Positions 13,707 to 22,298 of a stretch of DNA of 37,199 bases are shown piece after piece (the stretch's first letter is position 1; each line of letters begins with the position of its first letter). Where the stretch lies: positions 1 through 37,199 of the IMG/VR virus record IMGVR_UViG_3300044533_001341; one strand, 5' to 3'. Both the position numbers and the translations under genes were made by a program. Origin of the DNA: a virus. The notes under the pieces are model-generated. The model made no database searches, was not told the origin of the DNA, and was given only the letters and a program-made list of their open reading frames with translations.

Positions 13707-14342
13707 TTAGTAGGCTTGCGCGACGATCGACAGCAGCCAGGTCGCGCCGCCATCGAGGGTCACAAAATTCAGCAGATCCCGAACGCCGTTCGCGCTCGAC
13801 GGCGTATAGGTGCCATTCATAGCGACGACGTTGCCCGGCAGCGTGACGGCGCGCGGCGTACCGTCGGCGGTCAATTCCAGCGTGAAGCCCTGCGCGAAGG
13901 GCGCCAGCGCATTGCCGATCGTGAGCGCCGTTATGCCGGCGTTTAGGGCGACCTTGAAGATCGAGGCGGCGGCGAGATCGAGCGTCAGGACGCCGGCCGA
14001 GATCGTCGGCGCGGCGACCGACTCCAGCGAGCCGAGGATCGTCAGCTGCGCCGCCGGCGCGACCAGGCTGATCGTTTTGGTCCCGGCCGAGAACGCCACC
14101 GCGGCGCCGGTCGAGGATTTCAGCGGCGCGGCGCGCGTGATCGTCGCGCCGTTATAGGTGCAAAGCGCGATCTCCCATTCGATCGCGCTGGCATGCTCGA
14201 TCAGCCCCCAGAAGGTATCGCCAGGCGCCAGGCCGGCGGCCGAAAACGAAAGCATGCGGGTCGTGCCGCCGGCGAGCGTCAGCGCGCCCGCCCCTGTGCT
14301 GGTCGTCGTTTCCTGGACGCGGTCGAGAATCTTATGCGCCAT
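13707..14342 (-). CDS. Tail protein with fibre-type adaptor domain
   Basis: A 211-aa protein from the ATG at 14342. Residues 1-105 (KILDRVQETTTSTGAGALTLAGG... IEWEIALCTYNGATITRAAPLKSSTGAAVAF) are the same kind of domain as the N terminus of the 552-aa fibre. The C-terminal half (GFTLELTADGTPRAVTLPGN... LNFVTLDGGATWLLSIVAQAY) is a beta domain also echoed in the fibre. It may be a short companion fibre or the connector between hub and fibre. It follows 2 bp after the hub gene. Confidence 0.6.
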   Translation of the reverse strand: MAHKILDRVQETTTSTGAGALTLAGGTTRMLSFSAAGLAPGDTFWGLIEHASAIEWEIALCTYNGATITRAAPLKSSTGAAVAFSAGTKTISLVAPAAQLTILGSLESVAAPTISAGVLTLDLAAASIFKVALNAGITALTIGNALAPFAQGFTLELTADGTPRAVTLPGNVVAMNGTYTPSSANGVRDLLNFVTLDGGATWLLSIVAQAY

Positions 14343-14344
14343 TG

Positions 14345-16102
14345 CTACCCCCAGAAATCCACTACGGTTGAACCGCCGGCGGTCGAGAACCCGCACACCA
14401 GCAGCGGCTTGGACGCGCCCCAGCCCAGCCGGCCGAGGCCGTCGAGCCGCGCGCGCTGCCCGACGACGTCGGCCAGCGGATCCATAGAAACGACCGGAAC
14501 CGACCAGCGCCGGCGCGGCGTCGAAAAGAGCAGCGCCTGGCGCTGGGCCTCGGCCGCGGCGTCGGCCTGGTTGCGATAGCCGCCGTCGAGGATCACGATC
14601 GGCGAGGCCGGATAATTGTTCGCGATCCACTGGTCGCCCTGCGTCACGTATTGCGCCGGCAGGCCAAAGATCTGCGCCTGGCCGTCGCTGACGGCACCGG
14701 CAAGCGAGCTGCGCTGCTGGATCGTGTAATTGCGCTGCCAGCCGATCAGGGTCGCGCGGCGCGGCGCGATCGTGTCGGTCATCTGCGGATCGCCGAGCCG
14801 CGAATCGCTGAGCGCCGCCGTCGGCCAGGACAGGACCAGGGTCGGCGACAGGGCCGCCGGATCCTCGGCCTGGCCGATCGCGAGCTGGCCGTTCGGCCGC
14901 ACCAGCCACCAGCCGAGGCAGCCGGCCAGGACTTCGGCGATCGCCTCGGCTTTCGTCACCGGTTGCGCGCCGTCCCAGTACCAGCCGACCGGCGCCGGCT
15001 GCGCCGACTCGAAAGCCTGGAATGCCGCAAAGTCGATCTGATCGGTATCGGAAAACCGGACCACCCCGATCGCCGTCGCGATGCGGCGCACGATCCGGCC
15101 GCGCGTCACCGGCCCGACCTGGCCCTCGATCGTGTCGGCGTCGCCCTGGGCGTCGGCCGTCACGTCGCCGACCGGCGAGGCGCCGAGCCGGAACAGGCCG
15201 AGCGCCTTGCACGTCTCATAAGTGCCGCCGGCGATCGTCGCGGCAACCAGCAGATCCCAGGTCGCATGATCGGCGCCGGGCGTCAGGGCGACGCCGGCAT
15301 CGCGAACCGCCGAGATCGCCGCGACGCTTGAATATGATACCTGCCAGACCAGCAGAGCGGTCGAGATCTGGACCGGCGTCACGTTGAAAACGTAGCCCAC
15401 GCAATAGGGTTTGAGGCGGCCAGCCAGCGTCGGGATCCCGTCGGCGCCGCCGGTCCCGCCGTAGCGGTTGCCGTGCAGCTCGGCCCGCTCCAGCCGCCAG
15501 CCCAGGTCGCGCAGGCGCAGCTCTTTCGAGCGCATGCCGGCCAGCAGGCCCGACGCCGTCAGCCGCGACGCCGTCGACCAGGTCAAGAAATCCGCCGTCG
15601 GCTCGCCGCGGCGCAGCTCGATCGCGGCGCCGTCCCATTCCAGCGCCAGCAGGCCGTCCAGCTCGCCATCTGGATCCGTCAGCTCCAGCACGCCGGCGCC
15701 GCCCTGGCCGGCCTTCAGCGGATCGGCACCGCCGAATAGCGACAGCTCGATCGACAGGTCGCCGACCAGGCGGCCCGGAACATAAGTCGCCGCCGGCGTG
15801 TCGGCCGGGCCGGTCGATCGACCATGCGTCGCCGCCGGATAGATCGTCGGCGCGCCGCCCTGCGTCGAAAACCGCAGCGCGACCGGCGCGTCGATCGAGC
15901 CGAACGGGAACGGCGGGCCGGGCGTCGAGGTGACGACCGTCGAATCGAAGGGCGCCGCGACCAGCAGGAGCCCCTTGCCCTCATGGGCGCCGAGATTGAG
16001 CGCGTCGAGGCCTTCGTAAAGAGGAAAGACGCCGACCGCGCCGGCGTCGATCGCGCCGAACGGCAGCGGCGGGCCGCCGTACTGATAGACGATCGCGCCC
16101 AT
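14345..16102 (-). CDS. Tail hub / baseplate protein
   Basis: A 585-aa protein immediately downstream of the tape-measure gene (3-bp gap). The N terminus has two GPPLPFGAID / GPPFPFGSID-type repeats. The body holds long beta-prone regions and a C-terminal domain with LLVCGFSTAGGSTVVDFWG. Size and gene order match the multi-domain tail hub of siphophages (gp27-like fold), which closes the tail tube and carries the fibres. No lysozyme or protease motif is visible. The call rests mainly on position and length. Confidence 0.6.
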   Translation of the reverse strand: MGAIVYQYGGPPLPFGAIDAGAVGVFPLYEGLDALNLGAHEGKGLLLVAAPFDSTVVTSTPGPPFPFGSIDAPVALRFSTQGGAPTIYPAATHGRSTGPADTPAATYVPGRLVGDLSIELSLFGGADPLKAGQGGAGVLELTDPDGELDGLLALEWDGAAIELRRGEPTADFLTWSTASRLTASGLLAGMRSKELRLRDLGWRLERAELHGNRYGGTGGADGIPTLAGRLKPYCVGYVFNVTPVQISTALLVWQVSYSSVAAISAVRDAGVALTPGADHATWDLLVAATIAGGTYETCKALGLFRLGASPVGDVTADAQGDADTIEGQVGPVTRGRIVRRIATAIGVVRFSDTDQIDFAAFQAFESAQPAPVGWYWDGAQPVTKAEAIAEVLAGCLGWWLVRPNGQLAIGQAEDPAALSPTLVLSWPTAALSDSRLGDPQMTDTIAPRRATLIGWQRNYTIQQRSSLAGAVSDGQAQIFGLPAQYVTQGDQWIANNYPASPIVILDGGYRNQADAAAEAQRQALLFSTPRRRWSVPVVSMDPLADVVGQRARLDGLGRLGWGASKPLLVCGFSTAGGSTVVDFWG

Positions 16103-16105
16103 GGT

Positions 16106-19100
16106 CTAGCGCCCGACCACGGCGACGCGCTGCAGCTGCCCCGTCAGCCGGTCGACCATCGTCGTCAGGCTGGCGATCTGCGCGCTCTGGTCGCTGACGA
16201 TCTGGCGCAGCTGCTCATTGCCGGCCAGCATGGTCTGCATTGCCGGACTGTTGGCGCCGAGATCCGACGACGCGCTCGGCGCCTGGATCGCGGCCTGGAC
16301 TTCGGCGAGATCGCGACGGATCTGCTCGACGAGCGCCTGGTATTCCGCCGAGCTGGCGAAATACTGCTGGCCGGCCGCGGCATAGTCCGCGCCCTCGGCC
16401 GCCAGGCGCCCGATCGCCGACGAACTGCCGGCGCGCGCCTGGGCGAGCGTCGCGCCATAGCTGGCGCGCAGGCCGGCCAGGCCGGTCGTCGGACTGGTGT
16501 TGCTGAGATCCCCCGTCGTGAGCCGCCGGATTGCCTGCTCCAGCGAGGCGACCGCGCCGCCGTAGAACTGCTCGCGCAGATCGGCCTCTTTGCGCGTGTA
16601 GTAGGCCGCAACCTTCGCCATATCGACGTAAACGTCGGCGACGTTGTCGCGGATATACTGCGCCGAGGCCAGGCCCTGCTCGCGTTCGTCCTGCAGCGCG
16701 CGCAGCTGCGCGGCGAGCGGGTCGATCATATTGTCGATAAAATCCTGCGCGTATCGCTTCGTTTGCTTCGCCTGCTCGGCCGCGATCGGCTCCAGCGCGA
16801 TTCCATAGGCGCGCGCCGTGTCCGTCAGGCTGGCGAACGTCGCCGAGATCTTGTCGAGCTGCTCGCGCACGTTCGGCGTCACCTTGCCGAACTTGTCAAA
16901 GATCTCGACGAAATCGAGCAGGCCGGACGTCTCGGCGATCGAGCCGGGCGCCCGGTTCGTGAGCGCCTGCGTCAAGGTCGGCGAGGCGCCCGCAAAGGCG
17001 CCGCCCAGGACCGATCGCCGGAACGCCGCCGAGATCGTGCGCTGATAGGCGCCCGACTGGTCGCCGCTGCCGTTGCTCATTTCGGTCGAGCCGCCGTTCG
17101 GGTCCATCACATACGACGCCGAGGTTCCGTCGCGCTGGTTCCGCCAGATATTGAAGCCATAGACGCGGCTGGCGTCGATCGGCTTGCCGCCCGCGGCGCG
17201 CGTCGTCCAGCCCTGCAAGGCATCGACCAGCCATTTCGATTCGCCGATCGGCGCCGTCCCGCCGTTTAGGCTGGTTCCGGTTGAGGCGCCGTAGCCCTTG
17301 CCGTCCCACAGGAAATTTGCCGAGGCGCCGACCAGCGGCGGCAGCTTATACTCGTCACCGCCGAACAGGCCCGGCAGGACGCTCGACAGCAGCGACACGA
17401 CGGCGCCGACCGGCTGCAGGCCTGGGATCATCATCATCGCGCCGCCGACCATCTGGCCGATCCCGCCGATCGTCTTTCCCGTGTTGCCCTTCGCGTTGAA
17501 CAGCGAATAAGCGCCCATCCCGATCGAGCCGAGGCCGCCGAGCGCGCTGCCGATCGAGAGCCCGCCCGTCGCGGCCGCCGACGCGCCGGTATTGCCGCTG
17601 GAAAGCAAGGCGCCGACGTCGGCATAACCGCCGGCCGGCGCGCCCGACGAAAACAGCGACGACACCGGCTGATTCAGAAAGGCGAACGGCTGGCCGCCGC
17701 CCAGCCATGAAGGCATTTCAAAGCCGGACAGGCTCGACGCGCCAGGCATCCCGATCGAGGATCCGCCCGCGCCGCCGCTCGACAGGCCCGGAACGCCGTT
17801 CGCCCCGTAGCCCATGGAGGACGCCGAGGCCGGCGAGATCATCCCGGTCGAGGCGACGGCCGACACCATGACCGACATGACCGGCCGGATCGTCGCCAGC
17901 GCCAGGAATTCCGCGGCCATGCGGCGCAGGATCTTCGTAAACGTCTGGCCCATGCTTTCGGCCGAGAACTTGCCGGACTCCAGCAGCTGATCGAAAGCGT
18001 CGGCGCCGGCCGTCTGGATATCGCGAAAGGCCTGTTTTGCCGGCTCGATCCACAGCTCTTGCGCCTTTTTCAAATCCTCGGCCTGCGTCTTTAGCCGTTC
18101 GTTGATCTCGATCGCCTGGCGGCGGGCCTCGATATCCTCGGCCGTCAAAGCGTTGCCCGCCTTCTGGGCCTCCTGCACCGACTTCAGAACGGCCAGCTCG
18201 CGCGCGCGGATATCCGGCGCGGCATCGAGCAGCCGGTTTTCCGCTTCCAGCAGGGCGTTCTGCTTTTGCAGCTCGGTCGTCTGCATGACGAACGATTGAG
18301 CGACCTTGCCTTGGACGTCCTGGAGAACAAGCCGCTCGTATGAGTCGGCCAGCTTCTGCACTTCGGCGTCAGACGCTTTCGCCTTGTCGCCATAGGCCGA
18401 GAGGGCGAGCTGCAGCGCCTTCAGCCTGATTTCCTGCTCGGCGAACGCGACGTCGCCACCACGCGCGGCCGCGGTCATTTCGTTCTGAGCCGCGGCGGCC
18501 AGCTTTAGCGCCTCGGTCTGCTTGTTGATCCGTTCGGCGATATCGGGACCGCTGCCCTTGACCGTCGACGACCGGGCGCCCTCCGGATCCAGCGGCTCGG
18601 TCGGCGGGAACGTCCCCGACACAAGCATCGTTGTCGCCCGCTGGTCGATCTCGGCGTTCGCCGCGTCGGTCGCCGCCTGCTTGCGCTTCTCCAGCGCGGC
18701 GAGGCTCGACTGCGCCATCGTGTTCCGCGGATTGATCGCCAGCAAATTGCGCTGCGCGGCGATCTGGTCGTCGAGGTTCTGCGCGTCGTTCTGCAGCGCG
18801 CGACTGTTCTTCGTGGCGTCCAGCTCTTTGACGCGATCGAGGTTCTTTAGAACGCTTGCCAAAATGGAATTGATCTTTTCCAGCGCCCAGGTCGCGATTG
18901 GTTCGCCAAAGGTCGCCGCCATGGCGCGCCAGCGCAGGCTCGCGACCGACGAACTGTCCGCCAGCTTGTCGAGCGCCTTTACGGTCTTGTCGTCGATCAT
19001 GGCGCCAGCCGCGGCCGCCTTCTGCGCCAGCGTGTCGACCCCCGCCGCCATATCCGGCAGCATGGTCTGCATTTTCTGGCCGGCCTTGCCGAAAAAGTCG

Positions 19101-19648
19101 ACGCTGGCGGCGGCGCGCTTGGCCGGATCCTCGATCTTTAGGATCGCCTCGGCGACGTCGCGCATAAGCGCCTCGGTCGGCCGCAGCTTGCCCTGCGCGT
19201 CGAGGTTTTTGACGCCGAGCCGGTCGAGGGCCTCGACCATTTCTTTCGAGCCCTCGGCCGCCTCGCCCATCTTCTGCGAAAACTTGCCGACGCCGCCTTC
19301 GAGCTTCTCCAGCGAGACGCCGTTTTGCGCCGCCGAAAACTGCAGCGCCTGGACGCCGCGCGTCGTTATGCCGAGCTGCTCGGCCAGCTCGTCGAGGCCC
19401 GACACCGCGTCAAAGGAATTCTTAGCCAACTGCAGAAAACGGGCGGCGAGATCGGCGACCATAAGCGCCAGCTGCGCCTTGATCGCGCCGCCGACCTTGC
19501 CTAGCGCCGATTCCATGCGATCGAGCGTCGAGGCGGTCGCGGCCTGCTGCTTCTCCAGCTTTTCCAGCGCGCGCGTCGCCGCGGCCGAGCCCTCGACCGC
19601 GCGCGAGGCGTCGATCACCAGCCGAATAATTTTCGTTTCTTCGGCCAT
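16106..19648 (-). CDS. Tail tape measure protein
   Basis: A 1180-aa protein, the largest in the genome. It has long coiled-coil regions near the N terminus (about 20-60) and in the middle (about 400-560). The segment FDAVSGLDELAEQLGITTRGVQALQFSAAQNGVSLEKLEGGVGKFSQKM is typical of tape-measure proteins. A glycine-rich hydrophobic middle (about 600-760, e.g. GSALGGLGSIGMGAYSLFN) probably inserts in the host membrane. At about 0.15 nm per residue it predicts a tail near 175 nm, so a long flexible siphovirus tail is expected. It follows the tail assembly chaperone pair, the standard order. A GAACG-S-CGTTC palindrome lies at 17791-17801. Confidence 0.92.
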   Translation of the reverse strand: MAEETKIIRLVIDASRAVEGSAAATRALEKLEKQQAATASTLDRMESALGKVGGAIKAQLALMVADLAARFLQLAKNSFDAVSGLDELAEQLGITTRGVQALQFSAAQNGVSLEKLEGGVGKFSQKMGEAAEGSKEMVEALDRLGVKNLDAQGKLRPTEALMRDVAEAILKIEDPAKRAAASVDFFGKAGQKMQTMLPDMAAGVDTLAQKAAAAGAMIDDKTVKALDKLADSSSVASLRWRAMAATFGEPIATWALEKINSILASVLKNLDRVKELDATKNSRALQNDAQNLDDQIAAQRNLLAINPRNTMAQSSLAALEKRKQAATDAANAEIDQRATTMLVSGTFPPTEPLDPEGARSSTVKGSGPDIAERINKQTEALKLAAAAQNEMTAAARGGDVAFAEQEIRLKALQLALSAYGDKAKASDAEVQKLADSYERLVLQDVQGKVAQSFVMQTTELQKQNALLEAENRLLDAAPDIRARELAVLKSVQEAQKAGNALTAEDIEARRQAIEINERLKTQAEDLKKAQELWIEPAKQAFRDIQTAGADAFDQLLESGKFSAESMGQTFTKILRRMAAEFLALATIRPVMSVMVSAVASTGMISPASASSMGYGANGVPGLSSGGAGGSSIGMPGASSLSGFEMPSWLGGGQPFAFLNQPVSSLFSSGAPAGGYADVGALLSSGNTGASAAATGGLSIGSALGGLGSIGMGAYSLFNAKGNTGKTIGGIGQMVGGAMMMIPGLQPVGAVVSLLSSVLPGLFGGDEYKLPPLVGASANFLWDGKGYGASTGTSLNGGTAPIGESKWLVDALQGWTTRAAGGKPIDASRVYGFNIWRNQRDGTSASYVMDPNGGSTEMSNGSGDQSGAYQRTISAAFRRSVLGGAFAGASPTLTQALTNRAPGSIAETSGLLDFVEIFDKFGKVTPNVREQLDKISATFASLTDTARAYGIALEPIAAEQAKQTKRYAQDFIDNMIDPLAAQLRALQDEREQGLASAQYIRDNVADVYVDMAKVAAYYTRKEADLREQFYGGAVASLEQAIRRLTTGDLSNTSPTTGLAGLRASYGATLAQARAGSSSAIGRLAAEGADYAAAGQQYFASSAEYQALVEQIRRDLAEVQAAIQAPSASSDLGANSPAMQTMLAGNEQLRQIVSDQSAQIASLTTMVDRLTGQLQRVAVVGR

Positions 19649-19651
19649 GAT

Positions 19652-20457
19652 CTAGCGCCCCGATCGCGTGCGGTTCGCGGCGGCCCTTGCGTCGGCCGCC
19701 AGTTTCTTCGTCGTCTCGGCGACCATGTGGTCGTCGATCAAGGCGATCGTTTCGACGAAATCGTCGAGACTTTCGCCGGTATGGCCGAGGCGCCGGCCCT
19801 CGGCGCGGATCGTCGCCAGCGGCACCGGCAGCGGCAGCTGCAGGCCGCCGGCGAGGCCCATCGAGAGCGGCAGCTGCTGGCGATCGCGCGCGAGCAGCTG
19901 GAAAGCCTGCCAGATCTCGGCGGCTTCAGGGTCGAGGACAGGCCGGGAGAGCAAACGATCGAGCGCCCAGGCATCGCCGCGGCTGGCGAGATCCCGCCAG
20001 GCGGCGACCTGGGCGCCGTGTTCGCCATCCCAGCCGATCAGTTTTTTGTCTGCTCGACGATCGCCTCGATCCGCTGGCCGCGGAAATTGGCCGTTTCGTA
20101 AACCATGGCGTCGACGGCCGCGAACGCATCGTCGGCGGCCAGCAGGAAGGCCTCGCCGGCCTCCGGCGAATAGGGGATCGGAACGCCGTTCGCCGTCACG
20201 CCGCGCCAGTCGCGCAGCAGCAGGCGGGCATAAGTGCGCGCGAGGAAAGCGCGCGTCGTCTCCGGCGTCGCGCGCGCGTTGCGCAGGCGGCGCAGCTCGT
20301 TCGCGATCGACTCGCCCTTGGCGCGCCAGGCCGGATTGGCGTCGCTGGCCGCCCGCACGATCAGCGTCCGGCCGCCCGGCAGGCCCAGCTCGGCGCCCTC
20401 GGCCTCGATCTCGCGGTTGCGCTGCAGATCCTCGATATTGTCGAAAACGTAACCCAT
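19652..20457 (-). CDS. Tail assembly chaperone GT fusion made by -1 frameshift
   Basis: The upstream frame (20457-20038) ends with codons ACA AAA AAC TGA. A -1 slip on A-AAA-AAC (20047-20041) avoids the TGA and continues through an open frame of 129 codons (KKLIGWDGEHGAQVAAWRDL... to the TAG at 19652). The fusion is about 268 aa. Lambda and most long-tailed siphophages make a G and a GT protein in this way from the gene pair just before the tape measure. The GT form carries tail tube subunits to the tape measure. The -1 frame has no sensible start codon of its own, which supports frameshifting. Efficiency cannot be judged from sequence. Confidence 0.85.
20038..20457 (-). CDS. Tail assembly chaperone (G-like short form)
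   Basis: A 139-aa protein from the ATG at 20457, with AGGAG a few bases upstream. It is mostly helical (MGYVFDNIEDLQRNREIEAEGAELGLPGGRTLIVRAASDANPAWRAKG... RTYARLLLRDWRG), like the short chaperones that coat the tape measure during tail assembly. It ends in QTKN at the slippery site, giving the unshifted product. Located between the tail tube and tape measure genes. A GAACG-S-CGTTC palindrome lies at 20181-20191. Confidence 0.8.
   Translation of the reverse strand: MGYVFDNIEDLQRNREIEAEGAELGLPGGRTLIVRAASDANPAWRAKGESIANELRRLRNARATPETTRAFLARTYARLLLRDWRGVTANGVPIPYSPEAGEAFLLAADDAFAAVDAMVYETANFRGQRIEAIVEQTKN
20041..20047 (-). promoter_or_regulatory. -1 ribosomal frameshift site A-AAA-AAC
   Basis: The minus strand reads ACA AAA AAC TGA in the zero frame, so the heptamer AAAAAAC has the correct X-XXY-YYZ phasing for tandem -1 slippage. 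The stop follows directly and the -1 frame stays open for another 129 codons. GC-rich sequence downstream can form stems, but I did not single out one stimulatory structure. Confidence 0.88.
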
Positions 20458-20586
20458 GGCTTGTTTCTCCTGGTGGTGAGAAGGGCGGCGCCGCCACCAG
20501 ACGACGCCGCCCCGGTTGCGCCGGCGCGCAGGGAACGCCGACGCGGCCGACCGGAAGGGAAGGACCGGCCGGCGATCGGTCGATCG

Positions 20587-20769
20587 CTACTCGGCGGCCG
20601 CGGCGGCCTCGGCGAGTCCCTTCGCGATCCAGTCGTCGGCCGACTGGTCGGCCGGCACGTCGCCCTCGGCGATCGTCTGGCCGCGCAGATACTCGGCGCG
20701 GGTCGTGCGATCGGCGCCCGGCGCCAGCGTATAGACGTGAAAATTCGCCAGAATCATCAAACGGCGCAT
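20587..20769 (-). CDS. Small protein between tail tube and chaperone genes, 60 aa
   Basis: MRRLMILANFHVYTLAPGADRTTRAEYLRGQTIAEGDVPADQSADDWIAKGLAEAAAAAE. GGAG precedes the ATG at 20769. It is not a membrane protein. Short proteins with a W-x-x-KG-x-A ending are seen in phage head-tail regions as minor assembly factors, but I cannot name it. The 129-bp gap downstream (20458-20586) holds a GC-rich hairpin (GGCGGCGCCGCC at 20484-20495) and the chaperone ribosome-binding site. Confidence 0.55.
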   Translation of the reverse strand: MRRLMILANFHVYTLAPGADRTTRAEYLRGQTIAEGDVPADQSADDWIAKGLAEAAAAAE

Positions 20770-20792
20770 ATTGGAAACTCCAGGTCGAGAGG

Positions 20793-20825
20793 AAAAAGGA
20801 TCGCGGCGATCGCGGCGATCGCCGC
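20793..20825 (-). terminator. Partial terminator after the tail tube gene
   Basis: On the minus strand, just after the tail tube stop codon, an 8-bp stem (GCGGCGAT at 20803-20810 with ATCGCCGC at 20818-20825, 7-nt loop) is followed by TCCTTTTTCC. This looks like an intrinsic terminator with a short T-run. It could lower transcription of downstream tail genes relative to the abundant tube protein. Confidence 0.55.
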
Positions 20826-20830
20826 GCCGC

Positions 20831-21754
20831 TCACGCGACGTTGCGCGTCAGCTTGATTGCGGCGACGTCGGTCGCAAAGTATTTCGCCATGAAATTGAGC
20901 GTCACCATATGATCGCCGGTCGCGCCCGGATCCGTAACGTCGGGATTCCAGACGTCGCAGGCGCCGCAAACGATCTGATCCTTATTGCTGGCGACGCTGC
21001 CGATCGTGAGATCGAGCGTCTGGCCGGTCTGGCGCGTGACGAACGTCGAGTAATCCGTCAGTTGCGAGAAATAGAGCTGCACCGAGCCCGACACGTTGAA
21101 CAGGCCGAGGCCGGTTCCGAACGGCGACGACGATCCCCAGGAATACTGCTCGCGGAGATTGTTTTCGATCCGCATCGAAAGGCTGACGATCTTCGGCGTC
21201 GCGATCCCGAACAGGTTGCCGACCGTGATATCGGCCGGCGTCACCGGATCATAGCCCGGCGTCGGCGCGGCATAGGTCGAGGAAGCGATCGCCGTCGTCG
21301 CCGTCGTCTCGGCCAGGGCGCGGATCGCGAAATTCAGCTGGCCGGCCTGGCCGTTCTGCATCGAGATATCGACCTGGTCGACGACGCACCCGGCCAGGCG
21401 CCGATAGGGATCCGTGGCGCCGCCTTCGTAACGCTCCTCCAGCGTGAACGACTTTATCGTCGAGCCGTTCTTGAGGACGTTTGTCGAGAACGCGGCACAA
21501 AAAGCCGACTCCCAGAGAATGTCGGTCCCGGCGTCGCGCGCCCAGGCCATTTCGATCGTTTTCGGGAACGACGCCAGGCCGCGCACCATGGCATAGGCCA
21601 TGCGATCCGAACGCCGTTCGGGCGACCGGACGTCGGCGCGCTGCGGCGCGCCGCTGACGCGCGTATCGCGCAGCACCTTGAACGCCGGAGTCGCCGGCGT
21701 CGTGCCCTGCGTCACCTCGGCAATGATGGCGGTTTGCTTGTTTGCGGAATCCAT
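20831..21754 (-). CDS. Major tail tube protein
   Basis: A 307-aa protein beginning MDSANKQTAIIAEVTQGTTPATPAFKVLRDTRVSG, the typical start of the phage tail tube family (TTP/gpV-like beta sandwich). Many beta-prone stretches follow (GSVQLYFSQLTDYSTFVTRQTGQTLDLTIGS), with a conserved C-terminal DHMVTLNFMAKYFATDVAAIKLTRN. It lies between the tail terminator and the chaperone pair, as in other siphophages. It polymerises into the tail tube. A GAACG-S-CGTTC palindrome (21609-21619) lies in its 5' part. Confidence 0.85.
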   Translation of the reverse strand: MDSANKQTAIIAEVTQGTTPATPAFKVLRDTRVSGAPQRADVRSPERRSDRMAYAMVRGLASFPKTIEMAWARDAGTDILWESAFCAAFSTNVLKNGSTIKSFTLEERYEGGATDPYRRLAGCVVDQVDISMQNGQAGQLNFAIRALAETTATTAIASSTYAAPTPGYDPVTPADITVGNLFGIATPKIVSLSMRIENNLREQYSWGSSSPFGTGLGLFNVSGSVQLYFSQLTDYSTFVTRQTGQTLDLTIGSVASNKDQIVCGACDVWNPDVTDPGATGDHMVTLNFMAKYFATDVAAIKLTRNVA

Positions 21755-21808
21755 GGCGACGATCTCCCAGGCTGAGCGGCCGGCACACGCCGGCGGTTAG
21801 AGCGGCCG

Positions 21809-22291
21809 TCAGCCGCGGTTAAAATTCGTAAAGCGCAAGGCGAGCGACTCGATCCACAGGCCGCCCTCATCCATGCCGCCGGCCATGAGGGTCGTCCCCG
21901 TGATCCGGATCTCGAAACCGGCCGGGCCGAACCGATCGGCGCGGAAGCAGGCGCGCAATTCCTCGACCAGCGCCTCGGCCGCGTCGCGGCCCTTGCCGAG
22001 CCGCGCGCAGATCCGGACGAACGCCAGCCCGTCCTCGCGATGCAGATTCGCGCGAGGCGCGCCGAACGTGAACTGCTGCTCATCGCGCGCGCCGAATTCC
22101 AGGGCGACGAACAGCTGCGAAGCGTCCGGCGCCTCGGCCGTATTCACCAGGTCGACAATCGGGATCCCGAGCCCGGCCGGGACGCTGCCGATCGGCATCG
22201 AGCCCCACGGCGCCGGCAGGCCGCCGGCCGACGCGCGGATATGCGTCGCCAGACGATCGCGGAAGAGATCGCGGACAGAGTCGCCGGCCAT
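21809..22291 (-). CDS. Tail terminator / tail completion protein
   Basis: A 160-aa protein: an N-terminal helix (SVRDLFRDRLATHIRASAG), then alternating beta strands (QLFVALEFGARDEQQFTFGAPRANLHREDGLAFVRICARLGKG), a helix (AAEALVEELRACFR) and closing strands ending in ESLALRFTNFNRG. This alpha/beta pattern and the position before the tail tube gene match gpU-like tail terminators (DUF4128-type), which stop tail tube growth and join it to the head. The identification is structural and positional. Confidence 0.7.
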   Translation of the reverse strand: MAGDSVRDLFRDRLATHIRASAGGLPAPWGSMPIGSVPAGLGIPIVDLVNTAEAPDASQLFVALEFGARDEQQFTFGAPRANLHREDGLAFVRICARLGKGRDAAEALVEELRACFRADRFGPAGFEIRITGTTLMAGGMDEGGLWIESLALRFTNFNRG

Positions 22292-22298
22292 GCTCGCC

